DNA of 64,000 nucleotides from Ephemerocybe angulata (taxonomy: Eukaryota; Basidiomycota; Agaricomycetes; Agaricales; Psathyrellaceae). The DNA is taken from NCBI GenBank assembly GCA_013368325.1, contig JAACJK010000166.1:248001-312000 (forward strand), given 5' to 3'. The notes below the pieces were generated by a model that saw only the letters and a list, made by a program, of their open reading frames with translations, searched no databases and had not been told where the DNA came from. Positions 46,789 to 64,000 of this stretch are shown one piece after another. Position 1 is the stretch's first letter; the number at the start of each line of letters is the position of its first letter. Position numbers and translations under genes: made by a program.

Positions 46789-46842
46789 ACCTAGTCGGTG
46801 AATGCCGCCGCGCCAAATTATTCCTCACTTGCCGTATCTACT

Positions 46843-47709
46843 TTACAGGCCCCGTTTCTTCAGTACATCCTCGACTACCTTCTCAATCAAGCCCTTGAGC
46901 CCTGTGTTGTCTTCCCCACTTCCTCCAAGGGCTGAAATCACGCTCTTCTGGATATATTTGCCAACCATGTCCACTTCGATGTTCACCAAGGAGCCGATCG
47001 ACTTCTTGCTCAGCGTGATCATCTCTTGCGTGTGCTTGATGAGCATGAGGCTGAATGTACGTTCTCCATCGTCAACCCCCGTAACAGTCAAGGACGCGCC
47101 GTCGACGGTCACGTATCCCTTGGTGATAATGAAGGGCAGCAATGACGGCCGTTCAGGAGTTGCCTCAGGTAATTTGAAGGTCAGGCGAAGCGAGTCGCCG
47201 TCAGGGGCTCGATCAACGATTGTTGCGGTGCCATCGACGTGCGCCTTGAGAGAAAGTCAATGGCACGCAGGGCATTTGACTATGAGTACAACACACCTGT
47301 ACGAAATGACCCCCAAACCGAACGTGTGCCCCCATAGCGCGCTCAAGGTTAACCCCGTCGCCGACCTTGAGTTGCCCTGAACAGGAATCAATGCTTCAAC
47401 AGGCGCAGAACAAGAGACCACACACCAAGATCTGTCCTGTCCAGAGTCTCATTGGCGAGCCAAACTTTGAACCACCCTCCATTCTCCTCCTTGTCAAATT
47501 CCACCACCGTCAAGCAAGCACCGTTGCATGCAATGGAGTCGCCGATATTGCAGTCTCCCAGGATTGGGGCGCTGTCTGCGATGATTATAGTGCATCCAGA
47601 AGGGTCCACTTCGATGGAGGAGATGGTTCCGATGCGCTCAATCTGTCCTTGACCATCAGAGACGCACTGAACTCGTAGATCTATGGACACCCACCAGTCC
47701 GGTGAACAT
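46843..47709 (-). CDS. RIB5: Riboflavin synthase
   Basis: The final enzyme of riboflavin biosynthesis, dismutating two 6,7-dimethyl-8-ribityllumazine molecules; it acts as a trimer. The first exon is only MFTGL; an intron then joins IERIGTISSIEVDPSGC, giving the canonical MFTGLIERIG opening. Both lumazine-binding half-domains are present: the first has GDSIACNGACLTVVE and WLANETLDRTDLG, the second ERAMGAHVRFGGHFVQAHVD and GYVTVDGASLTVTGVD. The C-terminus (KYIQKSVIS... KKRGL) is a trimerisation-type helix. About 230 residues, the family's usual size. Its start is only 44 bp from that of the small membrane protein on the other strand. Confidence 0.93.
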
Positions 47710-47753
47710 GGTAGAGATAAAGGTTATTGACCGGAGATTCGGCCCGGCTAGTA

Positions 47754-48049
47754 ATGGACCCAGCCGAACAAGCAGCGGCAAATATCGCCTTGAGCGACAA
47801 CGACCATGACGAACTCAGCAAAGGAAAGCCTGCCTCCCGTACAAAGCAGAACACTGCTCCAATCATGGCTAGGTATGCCACCTTTTGCTGCGACACTGTC
47901 TCTAGCTCACCCCGTTCAAAGCCATTCCTCCTAAAACAAGGATGCGAATTTCTGTTGCTATGTGTGTCGTCGGAGCAGCAGGAATTGCCATCTCAGACTA
48001 CCTAGAAGACAAGGTCCCAGCTGTTCCCAAAAATGAATCCCAAAACTAA
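47754..48049 (+). CDS. Small single-pass membrane protein (hypothetical)
   Basis: Exons 47754-47872 and 47941-48049 give 75 residues: an acidic then basic N-terminus (MDPAEQAAANIALS, KGKPASRTKQ), one hydrophobic span (ISVAMCVVGAAGIAIS) and a short charged tail (DYLEDKVPAVPKNESQN). The 68-nt intron has a good donor (gtatgc) but a weak acceptor (aacaag); a better-looking acceptor at 47903-47904 breaks the hydrophobic frame, so the splice is uncertain. No family is recognised. A mitochondrial or ER membrane protein is possible, as many short fungal proteins of this make-up are. Confidence 0.45.
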
Positions 48050-48160
48050 ACCGCCTTCGTCCCAATACCTGGAAGCCTGTTATATTTTCCTGTCCGAAGA
48101 GCCACCAATTCAAGCCTCTGCACCAGCTAAACACCTATATTGAGATCAGTTTGCTTCACC

Positions 48161-48880
48161 TCATCGAGAGCTGGCAGTTGTACCTTGAACCTTGATCATC
48201 GACTCCATGGACGCCAAAGTCGGGTACCTGTGACCATCCTCGTTGGCCAATTTGAACTCCCAAGTCCTCCTGTTCCAATTAGGCGCCAAATCCATCACCT
48301 CCCTCCCATCCTGCATGCTCCTATCCCTGCCCTTTCGACACCCTCCACATCCGACAATGTCACGCACGAATGCCCACCAGGTATCGAAGAACGTAACGGC
48401 CATGATGATAATGGCGACGAACGTCACGCAAATAATGCTTATTCCAATGACCTTCCACTGGGCCAGCTCGCCTGGGGGTGTGGCCCCGACCTGGCTGTTT
48501 ACGGAAGTCGCCCCCGTCATGGAGGGTGTCGCCTGGGCAGGGGGCATGGGCGACGTAGAATCCACACTAGTGCTCCGTGCCTTGGTCTTAACGCCTTCTA
48601 TGGGATGCTGCGTGCTGCTCAGCAAGGAAGCTACCGTGGAAATGGCGGTGTGAGTGCTTGTGGTCGAAACTTGATTTGCGTTCAAGTGGTGCAAAGGCGT
48701 GTTTGTAGCTTCGGCGGTCGCCTCGCCCCCGTCTACATTTCCGACGACCGGGGAGGTGGTCGTGCTGGACCCAGCCCCGGCATCTCCCTCCAGGATGTCC
48801 AAAAGCCCTCGTTTCTCGCCTTGCGCAATTGGCGTGCTAAAGACGCCAGCGGCGAATAGCACAATGTGATACACGCGCAT
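48161..48880 (-). CDS. Mucin-like single-pass type I membrane protein
   Basis: A single exon codes for 239 residues. The signal peptide is MRVYHIVLFAAGVFSTPIAQ. The outer part is rich in Ser and Thr, with likely O-glycosylation sites, but has no Cys-containing domain of the WSC or CFEM type. One strong membrane segment (VIGISIICVTFVAIIIMAV) is followed by a short Cys-rich juxtamembrane stretch (DIVGCGGCRKGRDR), perhaps palmitoylated, and a cytoplasmic tail. The layout resembles fungal wall-stress sensors or mating-type membrane proteins, but no family could be named. It is convergent with the small membrane protein and is followed by the ABC transporter on the same strand. Confidence 0.65.
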   Translation of the reverse strand: MRVYHIVLFAAGVFSTPIAQGEKRGLLDILEGDAGAGSSTTTSPVVGNVDGGEATAEATNTPLHHLNANQVSTTSTHTAISTVASLLSSTQHPIEGVKTKARSTSVDSTSPMPPAQATPSMTGATSVNSQVGATPPGELAQWKVIGISIICVTFVAIIIMAVTFFDTWWAFVRDIVGCGGCRKGRDRSMQDGREVMDLAPNWNRRTWEFKLANEDGHRYPTLASMESMIKVQGTTASSR

Positions 48881-49053
48881 TTGGCGGGAATCTTCTGGTT
48901 AGGCGTGCTTCGATGAAACCAACAAGACAAAGAGTAAGGGATGTGTATGTGGAAGTGGTTGGACTCATGTATCCGCGCCGGAGACGATATTGCATTCGCG
49001 AAACCCGATCGAACCCCGTCTATTCATAGACACCCAAAGTAAAGCTAAACGGT

Positions 49054-54772
<5,719 letters not shown>

Positions 54773-55550
54773 GGTCGGAGTGGAAGGTGTGGGCCTCGTG
54801 TAATGCACGCCCACGACTCCTCCACCGTGGACTACATTCTCACGGAGATCGCCGTGCTGAACGGCAGCCACAGGTTCTCAGTAACCCTGATTGCAGGTAA
54901 AGGCTCGTAGTATTTCAGAGTCCGTACAAAGTCATAGCTACTGGGATCCGTAGCGCCTGTCCTACATCCGGGCTCCAACCACGAATCTGCGAAAATCTCA
55001 AGTCGTCAGTGGCAGATAACAAGGTGGTCAATATGCTGGTCAAGGTCAGGGTATAAACAGAATGAGATCATGTTAGATCATGTAATAGGGAACATTTATA
55101 CAGTTCATCGCACAGCGTAAGGGCAGAGAGGACATTCACCTTGCATGTAGATGGTGGAAAAGGACAACCAGGAAGGTCACACACTGTCACATACCCTCGA
55201 TACCCATCTAGAAGCTTCGACGGCCACTTCTCACAGCGCACGGACCCCTTTAATTAAGGAATATCGCGCATATCGCCAGGAATATGCTTAATGCCTCTTG
55301 TCCAGCGCCCAGGAATTCCGAGCCACAATGTAGTGTCTGTGCCTTACAGCAAGCAGAAGTGAAGTTGAAGAGGAGACGAGGGGCAAATCCACAAAATGCG
55401 GGGAAAGAGGTAATTGATACGACGTCACAGCAGACTGTGACTGTCCAAATCGGGCGGACGTTGTATCGCTTGACCTCCGTCATTCCGGCTCTCCGCAAGA
55501 CCATCACCACCACATACCTTTTGTCTCCTCAACCCTCTACCTCCTACAAT
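54773..55550 (+). other. Divergent intergenic region between the ABC transporter and RING genes
   Basis: About 780 bp with no supported coding sequence; it should hold both promoters. No TATA box, repeat or RNA gene was noticed. Confidence 0.4.
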
Positions 55551-57249
55551 ATGCCTCCAGCTGAACCTCTCTGGTACTGTCACGAAGTACTGCGCCGATC
55601 TCTGTAGCCTTCCCTACGCAATTCACTAATCTTATCGTCGTAGTGCCACGCCGAGATGAGGCCTCTCATGGTACGCCGCACTCGTCTATGTTGTTGTTGC
55701 GCTGGCGAACTTGCTTCTGTAGACTCCAGACCCGATTTGCGCTTCATGCCATGGAAGCTTCGTGGAGAAGGTACGTATCCAAACGTAACCGACACTACAG
55801 CCCAATCTCAAGTCATCTCTCAACTGCCTCTCAGATGGAGAATCCTGAGGATGACCCACGGGAGTTTGCTCATGGAGATGACCTTGATGGACAAGACCCA
55901 CCACCAGGTCTTGATACCTTTCTTCGTAAGCAAAAATATAATATATCATTAAATATTTGCAGCTAACGGCGGACCAGTTGGCTTGCAATCCTTGATGGAC
56001 CGAGGCATGGCACCTGGCGGGACAGCAGGACCTCGACCTCAAGCACGACCTGATGGATCTGTACCAGTTAGTCTCCTGGGGGACTATCTAGCGGAATGAG
56101 TTCCTAAAATTGCGCACAGACATCTCGATTCTCATTTCAGGTCACGTCCAACAACGGAGTCAGAACAATGACTTTTGGAGCACCGAGACGCAACAGTGCT
56201 GGAGCAGATCGTGTCCCTACAGCTTCAGAGTAAGATCTTGGTCTAGATAAAGATGATCTAATCCAATACTCTCTCCAGATTTATGGGACCCCAACCCTCT
56301 GAAGCTGGCGCTGGCGGGGACAGAATAACAGGGCCAATGATGGCCCAATACCTTCTTGCCCTCTTGGGCAACCGTGATCCCCTAACTGCAATGCTTGCAG
56401 GGGGTATGGGAGGACCAGGAGGTCCGGAAAGTGGGCGAATGGGAGATTACGTTTTCAATCAAGAAGGTATGTGCAATCCGATTCGACCCAAGACAACCCA
56501 ACTGAGAATTCTTCGCAGCCCTGGATGAAATCATCACACAATTGATGGAAAACTCTAATGCACACCGCCCTGTCCCTGCAACAGATGAAATCATGAACAA
56601 GTTGCCTCGGGAAATACTCATGGAGAATTGTAAGAGTGTCCTTATCGATTAACAAGAATCCGTGCTGATGAATTCGCAGCGGCGACACTCGAAAAGGACT
56701 GCGCAGTCTGCAAAGAGCAATTTAAGCTCGGTACAGAGGACCCGGATGAACAAGTTGTTATCACCCTTCCCTGTCAGCACCCCTTCCACGAGCCGTGCAT
56801 CCTACCTTGGCTCAAGTCAAGTGGCACGTGTCCCGTTTGCCGGTGCGTTGTTTGCAGCCACGTAGGGGTGCAACATACGCTAAATGTCGTTTATCAGTTT
56901 CGCTTTGGTCCCTCAGCCGGATAGTCAAGGGACACCGCAAGGAAACCCATCAGGGTCACCGCCGACGTCTCCCAGTGGCTCAAATCGCCCTGCGTCCCCA
57001 AGACCTTCTTCACCTTCTTCGCCTTCCAATCGGGGCTCTCAGTCTGGTCCTGGGGGTTTCATCCAGAATATTTTAGGGGCTTTCACAGGACACCATCCCC
57101 ACAGCAACCCTGGTGGTAGTCATCGTCCTGCTTCTGCCTCTCCCCCGCGCTCTCCGCCTCGCCGCTCAGGCACAAATTCTAGCAGTCACCAATCGCGAAG
57201 TGATAACACTGATCATCTTCCAGGAGGGTGGGCGGACGATCTCGACTAG
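55551..57249 (+). CDS. RING-H2 E3 ubiquitin ligase, RNF115/RNF126-like
   Basis: Predicted E3 ligase. The N-terminus is a small zinc ribbon built from two CxxC pairs (LWYCHECHAEM and PICASCHGSFVEK), as in the RNF115/RNF126 and plant BCA2 group, followed by an acidic linker and a Gly/Pro-rich middle. The RING-H2 has KDCAVCKEQFKLG, then LPCQHPFHEPCILPW, KSSGTCPVCR with the eight zinc ligands in place. The last exon is Pro/Ser/Gly-rich and disordered, ending GGWADDLD. Ten or so short exons join in frame; the second begins TGCCACGCC and the boundary falls inside the zinc ribbon. The starting ATG is at 55551. Confidence 0.87.
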
Positions 57250-57442
57250 GACGTTGGGACTTTAGACACTACTCTACTTTTGTTGTAATACTCTGCAGCC
57301 TGCAGGCCCAGGCTTTGCGCGTAATGTATGTATACTATGCTTTCGTTGACTGAATTATTATGGTAAATCGGATACTGAAGCTCTTGTTGACATGACTAAC
57401 AACGAGGGAAATTCATGAGGCGTAACACAAGCATAACCTCAT

Positions 57443-59387
57443 CTACTCAAAGGTTACTGGCTCCCCAGGACGGCCCTCGGACAACAATACAACAGCCTAT
57501 AATGTAAAGGTTATTGTATGCTCAAGGCGAAGCAGGAGGATGGACTAACATATTTCCCGCTGATCTTCCAGCCAGGTTCTTGGTCGTCGAGGCGCTTTGC
57601 AATTTCGTTTCCGTTCGGCCCAAGACCAACGACGACGTCACTCTTAACAGTGCGGAGACTGACTATCTTTGGGGCACCAGAGGCACTGGCCATCGGACCA
57701 ATGGCCTCTTCGAAAGGGGTGCTGGCGGGCGCAGCACAGTCGTAGGTGAGCTTGCGATGGTTCAAATCGCCCTTGAAGAGAACGAGGTCGGAATGGGAGA
57801 GGTGGAAGAAGAGATCGGGGGCTTCGGAGTGGAGGTCCCAGTAGGTGTATCCGGTGCACCAGAAGGGGTGCTGCTCGTATATCCACTTTCCGTCCCTCTC
57901 GTATTGCTTCCATCGTTGGGCGAGCAGACGGAGAGCTTGCATCTCGGCGGGGGATGCTTCAGGGAAGAGGTGGCCGTAGCACATGTTGTTGATGAGCCAG
58001 TCCCAATCTTTCTTCGTGACGTCCGAGACGAACCAGGGGTATCGCTTTCCGTGGAAGCGGATCTCGGTGGCGAGCCCACTCTGGATGAGGAAGTCGGCTG
58101 AGGATGAGGTCTGAGTAACGATGCTCTGGATGCATGCGGGGGCATCCACGTACCGTATATGAAGTCGCAATATAACTCGAATCCAGCGTTATCAAGGACG
58201 AAGTCGATCCGGCGATGGTCTGCCTTTGTCTCGCGGATACTCTTAACTGTTTCCCAGATTCGTTCCATGTCGTTTCCGAGGATGTTCTGTTCAGTGGCGG
58301 CAAGGTGTTCTCCACCAGTTGACTGCAACGAACGGATCTGGTCTTCAGTCATGTTGATGAGGAGGGACAGGTCCGTGGAGTTTCCCCAGAGGCAAACTAA
58401 CGATGCGAGGATTGTATCAGGACTAGGGCGAGGTTTCCTCTAAGGAACGGGAAATTACGCACCCTGAGTAAGCTCCAGGAAGATTAAGCGCTGGGCGTCT
58501 AGCTCTTTCTGATTGGGGTGGGTCGTCTTTGAAATAAGGCCGGGCTCAGCGAAACGCATTGCCAACTCAAAGACTGCCTCTGAGGATCTAGAGAAGGTAT
58601 CATTCTAGAAAATATTGGACGTGAGTATTATGGGGGGCTGGGCGAGGCAAGGGGTATGTACCTTCTGTCGGTAGAACACGTCGTAGGTGTTCCAGAACTT
58701 GCTAACGCTGAAACATTCCCTCAGGCGACGGTACTTGTAGGCCTCGGCGAAGAGCCAAGGGGCGCTCATGAAGTCCTTTCCTGGGTCCAGGGCTGCGAGT
58801 GAGATGACATGGAGTATTTGAGGATCAAAAGGACGCACCTCTGAAGAACTTGGTAATCTCCTTGTTCCACGTTATAACATCCGCTTCTCCATCGTCGACG
58901 ATGGGGCGCAGCTTGGCATTACCACTAAGGTCTGCCATGAGTTCTTCCATGCGGTCGATGCACTGGGCGAGGTCGACGACACGCTCCTCGAGCGACTCTT
59001 CGTTGAGAGTGCGAGTGGCATCCTCGATTGCCTTGCCGAGGATGGTCGGGAGGCGGGAGTGCATTGTTGCATGTGCAAAGGAGTATTCATGGTAGCCGCG
59101 ATAAGCAGGCCAAGGGGGGTTGTTAGGGTCAATCTACGGGAGAGGGATATTATGCATTGGCGCTAGCGTCCAGACAGAGAGTTGACGAGACCTACCCTTC
59201 CGGGCGAGCGAGGATAAGGTGCCTTTATCTCGCCCTTCTCAGGAAGATGTCCCAGGTGGAGGGTAACTTTGGCAGGGCCTTGAGGAGGTAGTCTCGTGAG
59301 CCAGCCTCTATGTGAGAAGAAGATCGTTCTCACTTGATGTCCCGTTTCTTTGCGCCTGCGCCGAGACGTTGGGGTTTCCGTATCCAC
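57443..59387 (-). CDS. DUF89/ARMT1-type damage-control phosphatase
   Basis: A metal-dependent phosphatase of the DUF89 family, which clears harmful sugar phosphates (human ARMT1 was first reported as a carboxyl methyltransferase). The N-terminal helical part has PNNPPWPAYRGYHEYSFAHA and SRLPTILGKAIEDATRTLNE. The family core follows: LTEDQIRSLQSTGGEHL, the DNAG motif in DFVLDNAGFELYCDFIYG, GKRYPWFVSDVTKKDWDWLI, LVLFKGDLNHRKLTYDC and LRTVKSDVVVGLG. The end after the last intron is WKISGKY-AVVLLSEGRPGEPVTFE. The first exon from 59387 is tentative because an internal intron in it cannot be excluded. Several introns keep the frame. Confidence 0.87.
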
Positions 59388-60266
59388 TCATCCGTTTAAG
59401 CGTGTATAATAAGAGGATGGAGGGATGTATGGGGGCTTTTGGAGGGGGTTTGGTTCAAAACGAAGCGCTTTAAGAAAGGAGGCGGTCGCGGAGGCGCACT
59501 TTATACGTTTGGATTTCGACGGAGACTGGTTACGCAACTGATCGATCTAGCCGCCTGGTGGTACCCACATCGCATGACGCAAGAGCGCTTCCGTTCGCTT
59601 CGAGGCTGGAGCGACTGTACGGGGAAAGGAGGTCTTGGGTAGTAGGAAAAAACACATAGAGGGCTCCTATGGATATGAGAACCGCGAAGGCCTGCGTACT
59701 GAGATGCAGGGAGGAAGTGTGTCTGGTTTAAGAGTGTGTTCCGTGTGAGCTTGGAACTTTACCGACGTTTACACCGATGCAGGCAGCATTGCCGCTGCGG
59801 CCATTGACGGCATTAAAAATATAATATCTCCTTTTGGTGAATAGAGAGCATCGATTAGCACTTCCTGTGGACTTTGCATACTCCGAGCAACGATAAGGCT
59901 CTCCAGGGAGCGTCCTCGTCGTCGAGATAAGTACGCGTAGAAGCGCCGTGACGTAGTGATCACCGCGATGGTATGTTCCCATCAAATTTATGCCGATGAC
60001 GCGCCGGCGGCCCTGATTGCAATATCTCATTGTCAGCCTCTCGAAGAGACTTTTAGGATTGTCGTGTAGTAAGCTCGCCTATAAAACACAAACAAACTTC
60101 CGGGTTTCGAGACGCGACCTGAGGACGCGACGCGACCACGTGAGAGACGCGTCGTTGACATCACATTCTGTCATGTGACCACCATCACTGCCAAGCACTG
60201 GTGGTTGGATTGGACGTCGGCGCCCTTGTCCTCGTTGCTTCCGCTTTCTCGAACGTTTGCTGCAAG
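59388..60266 (+). other. Divergent intergenic region before the long coiled-coil gene
   Basis: About 880 bp without a supported gene. Open frames are short and mostly basic with no domain. It should hold the promoters of the DUF89 gene and the coiled-coil gene. Confidence 0.4.
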
Positions 60267-63200
60267 ATGGCGACATGGGGCGTGGGTCAGAATGACCCAT
60301 CGCAGGAAGTGCTGTCTCTGAGAGAGAAACTCGCTTCAAAAGGTACGCACCGCGCTACGTTTCACGAGATGCAATCTAGTTCTTATTCGAAGCACAAACA
60401 GACACCGCAATAGCTTCATACGAGACTCAACTTATGAGAAGATCCAATGACTACGACGAATTGAAGAAATTATACGACGAAGCTGTCAACAAAGTAAGGA
60501 CCTATACGTCTGCAACACGGGAATGTTTTTGACCTGGATCCCAGCTGCGTGCCGAGTCCGAGAAGGCCTTGACTTTAGAAAGCGACCTTCAACAATGCGA
60601 AGAAGACCTTCGAAAGGAGAAGATACACACCCAGAACATCGAGGCGACACTGAATAATGCTCAGCAAACGGCGAAGGAGGCTAATATGAGCACAAGAGAT
60701 CTAGAGGCCACCTTGGAGTCCTTGTCACACCAGTCGAACACCTACCAAGAGCGATGTCGGATACTTGAACGGGACAAGACGAAACTGGAGGAGCGTGTCC
60801 GGGAGCTGCAGAGTCTCCTTTCCCAATCCCCTAGCCCGAGCACCTCCTCCAAGCGGAAGCAAAGCCATCGGCCGCGCTCTTCCTCTCTGTCTAACTTGCG
60901 AATCACCAACTTAGAAACAGATATCAGCGACACTCGGGCGAACTTGCAGTTGCGCGAGAAGGAGCTGGACTCAGTGACGAAGAAGCTAGCGGCAGCCCAG
61001 ACCGAAGCTAATCGACTAAGCAACGAGAAGAATACGATCGAAAAGCGGACTGCGGCACAGATCGCTGAGTTGGAGGCGGCATTGGTTGAGCGGGAAGAGG
61101 AGTTAGCCTATCTTCGGGATGAAGAATCTGGAGGAAGCAGAGAGCAGGAGTTGATGGAACGTATCGAGGAGGACGAGGCCAAGATTTCGGCTCTTGAAGC
61201 GATGCTTCGCGACTCACAGGACATTGCGCAGGTGGAGAGTAAATGGAAGGAAGCAGAAGCAAGGCTTCAGGACGAAACACGTCGAACTCAGAAACTTGTT
61301 CAGCAGCAACTCCACGCGAAGGAGGAGAAGGAGGCAATGGAGGAGGAGATGGATGAATTGAGGTCACAGATACAGCGACTGGAGCTTGCAGTGAAAGGAA
61401 GCCGAGGAAGGTTGTCATTGACCAAGTGAGTAAACTTTAACCTTCTCCCCGGCCCTAACTCAACTCGACCCCCGACTATTTAGTGCGGACGCTGAGATGG
61501 ATGGCCCTCCAACGCCCCCAACTGAAGAAGACACCACGCAGCAGATACCTGACGAGGACACGGTGGAATACATCGACCGGCTTCTCTCTGCCATCGACCG
61601 CTTGCGTGCTGAACGCGATAGCCTGCTCCGCGACGTTCAGTTCCTGGAGTCAGAATCACGGTTTACCATTGAAGCGTTGGAGGCACGACTTTCAAGATCC
61701 ATGGCGACCACCGCAACCGACAGCGACGATACTATCCACACAATCAACCAACTGAAGATGGAAATGGACGCTTTGCATTCGCACTTGGATGATGTCCAGG
61801 CAGCCTCGGAAGCTCATTTGCGGAAGAAGGATAGGGAGATAACGAGACTAGGCAATGCTCTAACTGCTTTGGGAGTGGTGGCCGCTCAATGGCCATCTCG
61901 TCCCGCCGGCCATCCCTCGCAAGACACAGGGGTGCCGGATGACAACCGAGTCAATGAGTTGGAGAACAGATTGGACAACACCGTGCATCGCTTGGAAGCC
62001 ACCACTAGTGAGCGGGATGGCCTGACCGACACATTGCGGAGAAGTCAGGTCTCCTGGGAGGACGAACTACAGGTTCTCCGCCTCAAGCAGCAGCAGTCAA
62101 ATCGCACTATCCAAGATCTCTCCAGCGAAGTGGACGAGTTGACCAAGACAGTGGAACAAATCGAATCTGAGAGAAGCTCCTTGGTGATCCACGTGAAGAA
62201 CCTCGAAACCGACCTCCAACATGCACACGACGAACTCGCTACTGCTGAGAGCCGATATAGCGACCTTCAGTTCCACCAACTTTCTTCAATGTCGTCCACA
62301 GAAGCCACCAAGAACCTACGAATGCAGATCAAGGAGCTCGAAGGGCGTGTCTCCAGGAGAAACGAGCAACTCGGCATCCATCAACACGACATCAAACGAC
62401 TCGAGACGAATCTTCGCCTGCAAGAGGAGCGCTTAAATGAGATGACCTCGGAGCTGGAGATGATGAGTGCAGAGAAGGAGGCCATGGTGGAGGACTGTGC
62501 TGATGCTAGGGAGGTTCGGGATGAGGCTTTGAGGAGGGTCGAGGAGATGGAAGAAGCAACAGAGGCTCTAGAAACTTCAATCGAGGGGGGTGAAGAAACA
62601 ATCATATCCCTAATCCGCGTCGTTGCCGACACAGTAACGAAGGCACGGATCGCTATTTCCAACTCCGGCGGCAATCGTTCCAATCTGTTCCAGGAGGAGC
62701 TCCACGACACTCTCGACCTGGTGGAAGAGCTTAAGGAGGAGAATGCCCACATGGAGCACAGCGTGCAGATGTACAACGAGCGTATCAACCAGTTGACGGC
62801 TCATATCGTGAACCTGGAGGGTCAGCAAGCCATCACCGCCACAAACACAGACCTGCTGAGGGAAGAACTAGAGTCTCGCTCAGTGGCGCTGCAAGAGGAA
62901 GTCGATGCGCTTCGAGATGCAAAGGAGAGTTTGGAGGAGTCACACTCCGCGGCGACGAAGGAACTGGAAGGAGAGCTTGATCGCCTTCGACACCGGCTCA
63001 GGGACGTCGAGGAAGACGCCTTGCAGCGGGCCAAGGAAATTAATTCTGATCAGCTCGACAAGGACCAGGGTATAGAGATCCTACAAGCTCGACTTTCTGA
63101 ACTCCAGTCGACCTTGGACGATGCTGAGGCCCGACACGCCGACCAACTCCGGGAACTTCATCTTGAGCTTCAGGCCGTCGCAGAAGCCAGGAACGAGGTC

Positions 63201-64000
63201 GAAGTTGAACTGTCTGCTCTCCAAGATCAGCTTGCTTCGGTGGAGGCAGAGCATCAGAACGCGTCCAGCGTTCTGCAAGCAGAGCTTGTGAAAGAGAGGC
63301 AGAACCTCAAGCAAGCTCAACAGTCGTTCGACAGCCTCGAAGCGGACAGGCAGAACCTTATTGACGACCTTCATCGTGCTCGCGACGATCTCCAGGCTGT
63401 ACAAAACGAACTTGACGCCCAGGAAGAGGCTGCCACGAAATCCGCTCACCATCTTGCACAGGAGATGAGCGCGCTTACCGCTCAAATTCAAGAATTGTCT
63501 GACCGCCTCCAAGAAGAGCAACGAGTGCGACAGTCACAAGAGCAAGAGCATCAAACTGCCTTATCTGCCTTCCGGGCTGAACATGAAGAGGCGGTTAACG
63601 GCTTACAGAAGGACTTGGACTCACTTAGGAAGGAGATAGATCAAGTAGAGAGGGGACGCATGGCTGCTGACGAGGAGAAATCCTTGGCGCAGGAACAAGT
63701 AACCGATCTAGTGGCCAAACTCGAACAAAACAAATCTCTTCAAAGGTCGCTCGAGGCACAAATAGAGGAAAGGTTCGTAACGACATTGATCGGCTTTTAT
63801 CAATCATTCATCCCCGCTTTCTAGGGACCGCGCGATCTCAACCTTGAAGGAGGACATTGTCGAAATCCAGGGTAGACTCAACGCAGCGGAGCAGGCAAGC
63901 GCGAAGGCGACGCTCAATGTCAGCTTGCTTACAGCCCAACACAAGCGAGAGTTGACCGATGCTCAGCGGGAGCTTGAGCGCCTTCGATCCAAGAGCAACC
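60267..64000 (+). CDS. Very long coiled-coil protein (partial at window end)
   Basis: The gene starts at 60267 (MATWGVGQNDPSQEVLSLRE) and continues past the window edge; the stretch seen encodes more than 1100 residues. Apart from a Ser/Pro/Lys-rich break at about residues 150-170 and the acidic linker around the third intron (PPTPPTEEDTTQQIP), nearly all of it is heptad coiled coil, rich in Glu, Leu, Gln and Arg, with no visible head domain, zinc finger or transmembrane part. Introns at about 60342-60402, 60494-60542, 61427-61483 and 63773-63824 keep the frame. Nuclear-pore (Mlp/TPR-like), spindle-pole or Golgi tethering proteins look like this; the sequence alone does not choose among them. 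Its C-terminal part is not in view. Confidence 0.7.

Overview
This window is nuclear DNA from a filamentous basidiomycete, most likely a mushroom-forming Agaricomycete. Genes are packed tightly on both strands and broken by many 45-70 nt GT-AG introns. The gene set is typical of such fungi: a BRCA2/Brh2 recombinase mediator, a PFA4 palmitoyltransferase, a UCS myosin chaperone, class I myosin with an SH3 tail, and secreted GH5 exo-1,3-beta-glucanases. I found no transposon, rRNA, CRISPR array or convincing tRNA. All gene models were spliced by eye: exon phases were checked for many introns, but ends and starts are predictions.

Layout. 1-14.9 kb: mitochondrial EF-Ts (partial) diverges from NAF1; then an ACT-domain protein, a 1333-residue PEHE-like protein with a degenerate minisatellite, a mitochondrially targeted protein, PFA4, a CCCH zinc-finger/coiled-coil protein and CutC. 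15-24.3 kb: a secreted Cys-rich repeat protein, a BRCA2/Brh2 homologue, a taxilin-like gene carrying a SUMO-like domain in one exon, and UDP-GlcNAc pyrophosphorylase. 25-31 kb: two tandem GH5 exo-1,3-beta-glucanases and an OAC1-type mitochondrial carrier. 31.4-44.5 kb: a PXA-RGS-PX-nexin protein, TRM6, a UCS chaperone and myosin I. 44.7-59.4 kb: an unrecognised Pro/Ser-rich protein, riboflavin synthase, two small membrane proteins, a large ABCC transporter, a RING-H2 ligase and a DUF89/ARMT1 phosphatase. 60.3 kb to the end: a very long coiled-coil protein that runs off the window.

Functional links. The UCS chaperone lies directly upstream of, and on the same strand as, a myosin that is a plausible client. 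UAP1 (UDP-GlcNAc for chitin and glycans), the two glucanases and the secreted protein all concern the cell wall. TATA boxes were noticed before the three secreted-protein genes. Many housekeeping genes form close divergent pairs.

The most unusual items are the in-frame taxilin/SUMO-like fusion in a symmetrical exon, a possible 6-nt microexon in PFA4, intron differences between the tandem glucanases, coding exons that hold only the start codon, and an apparent frameshift or odd intron near the 5' end of the gene at 44.7-46.8 kb.
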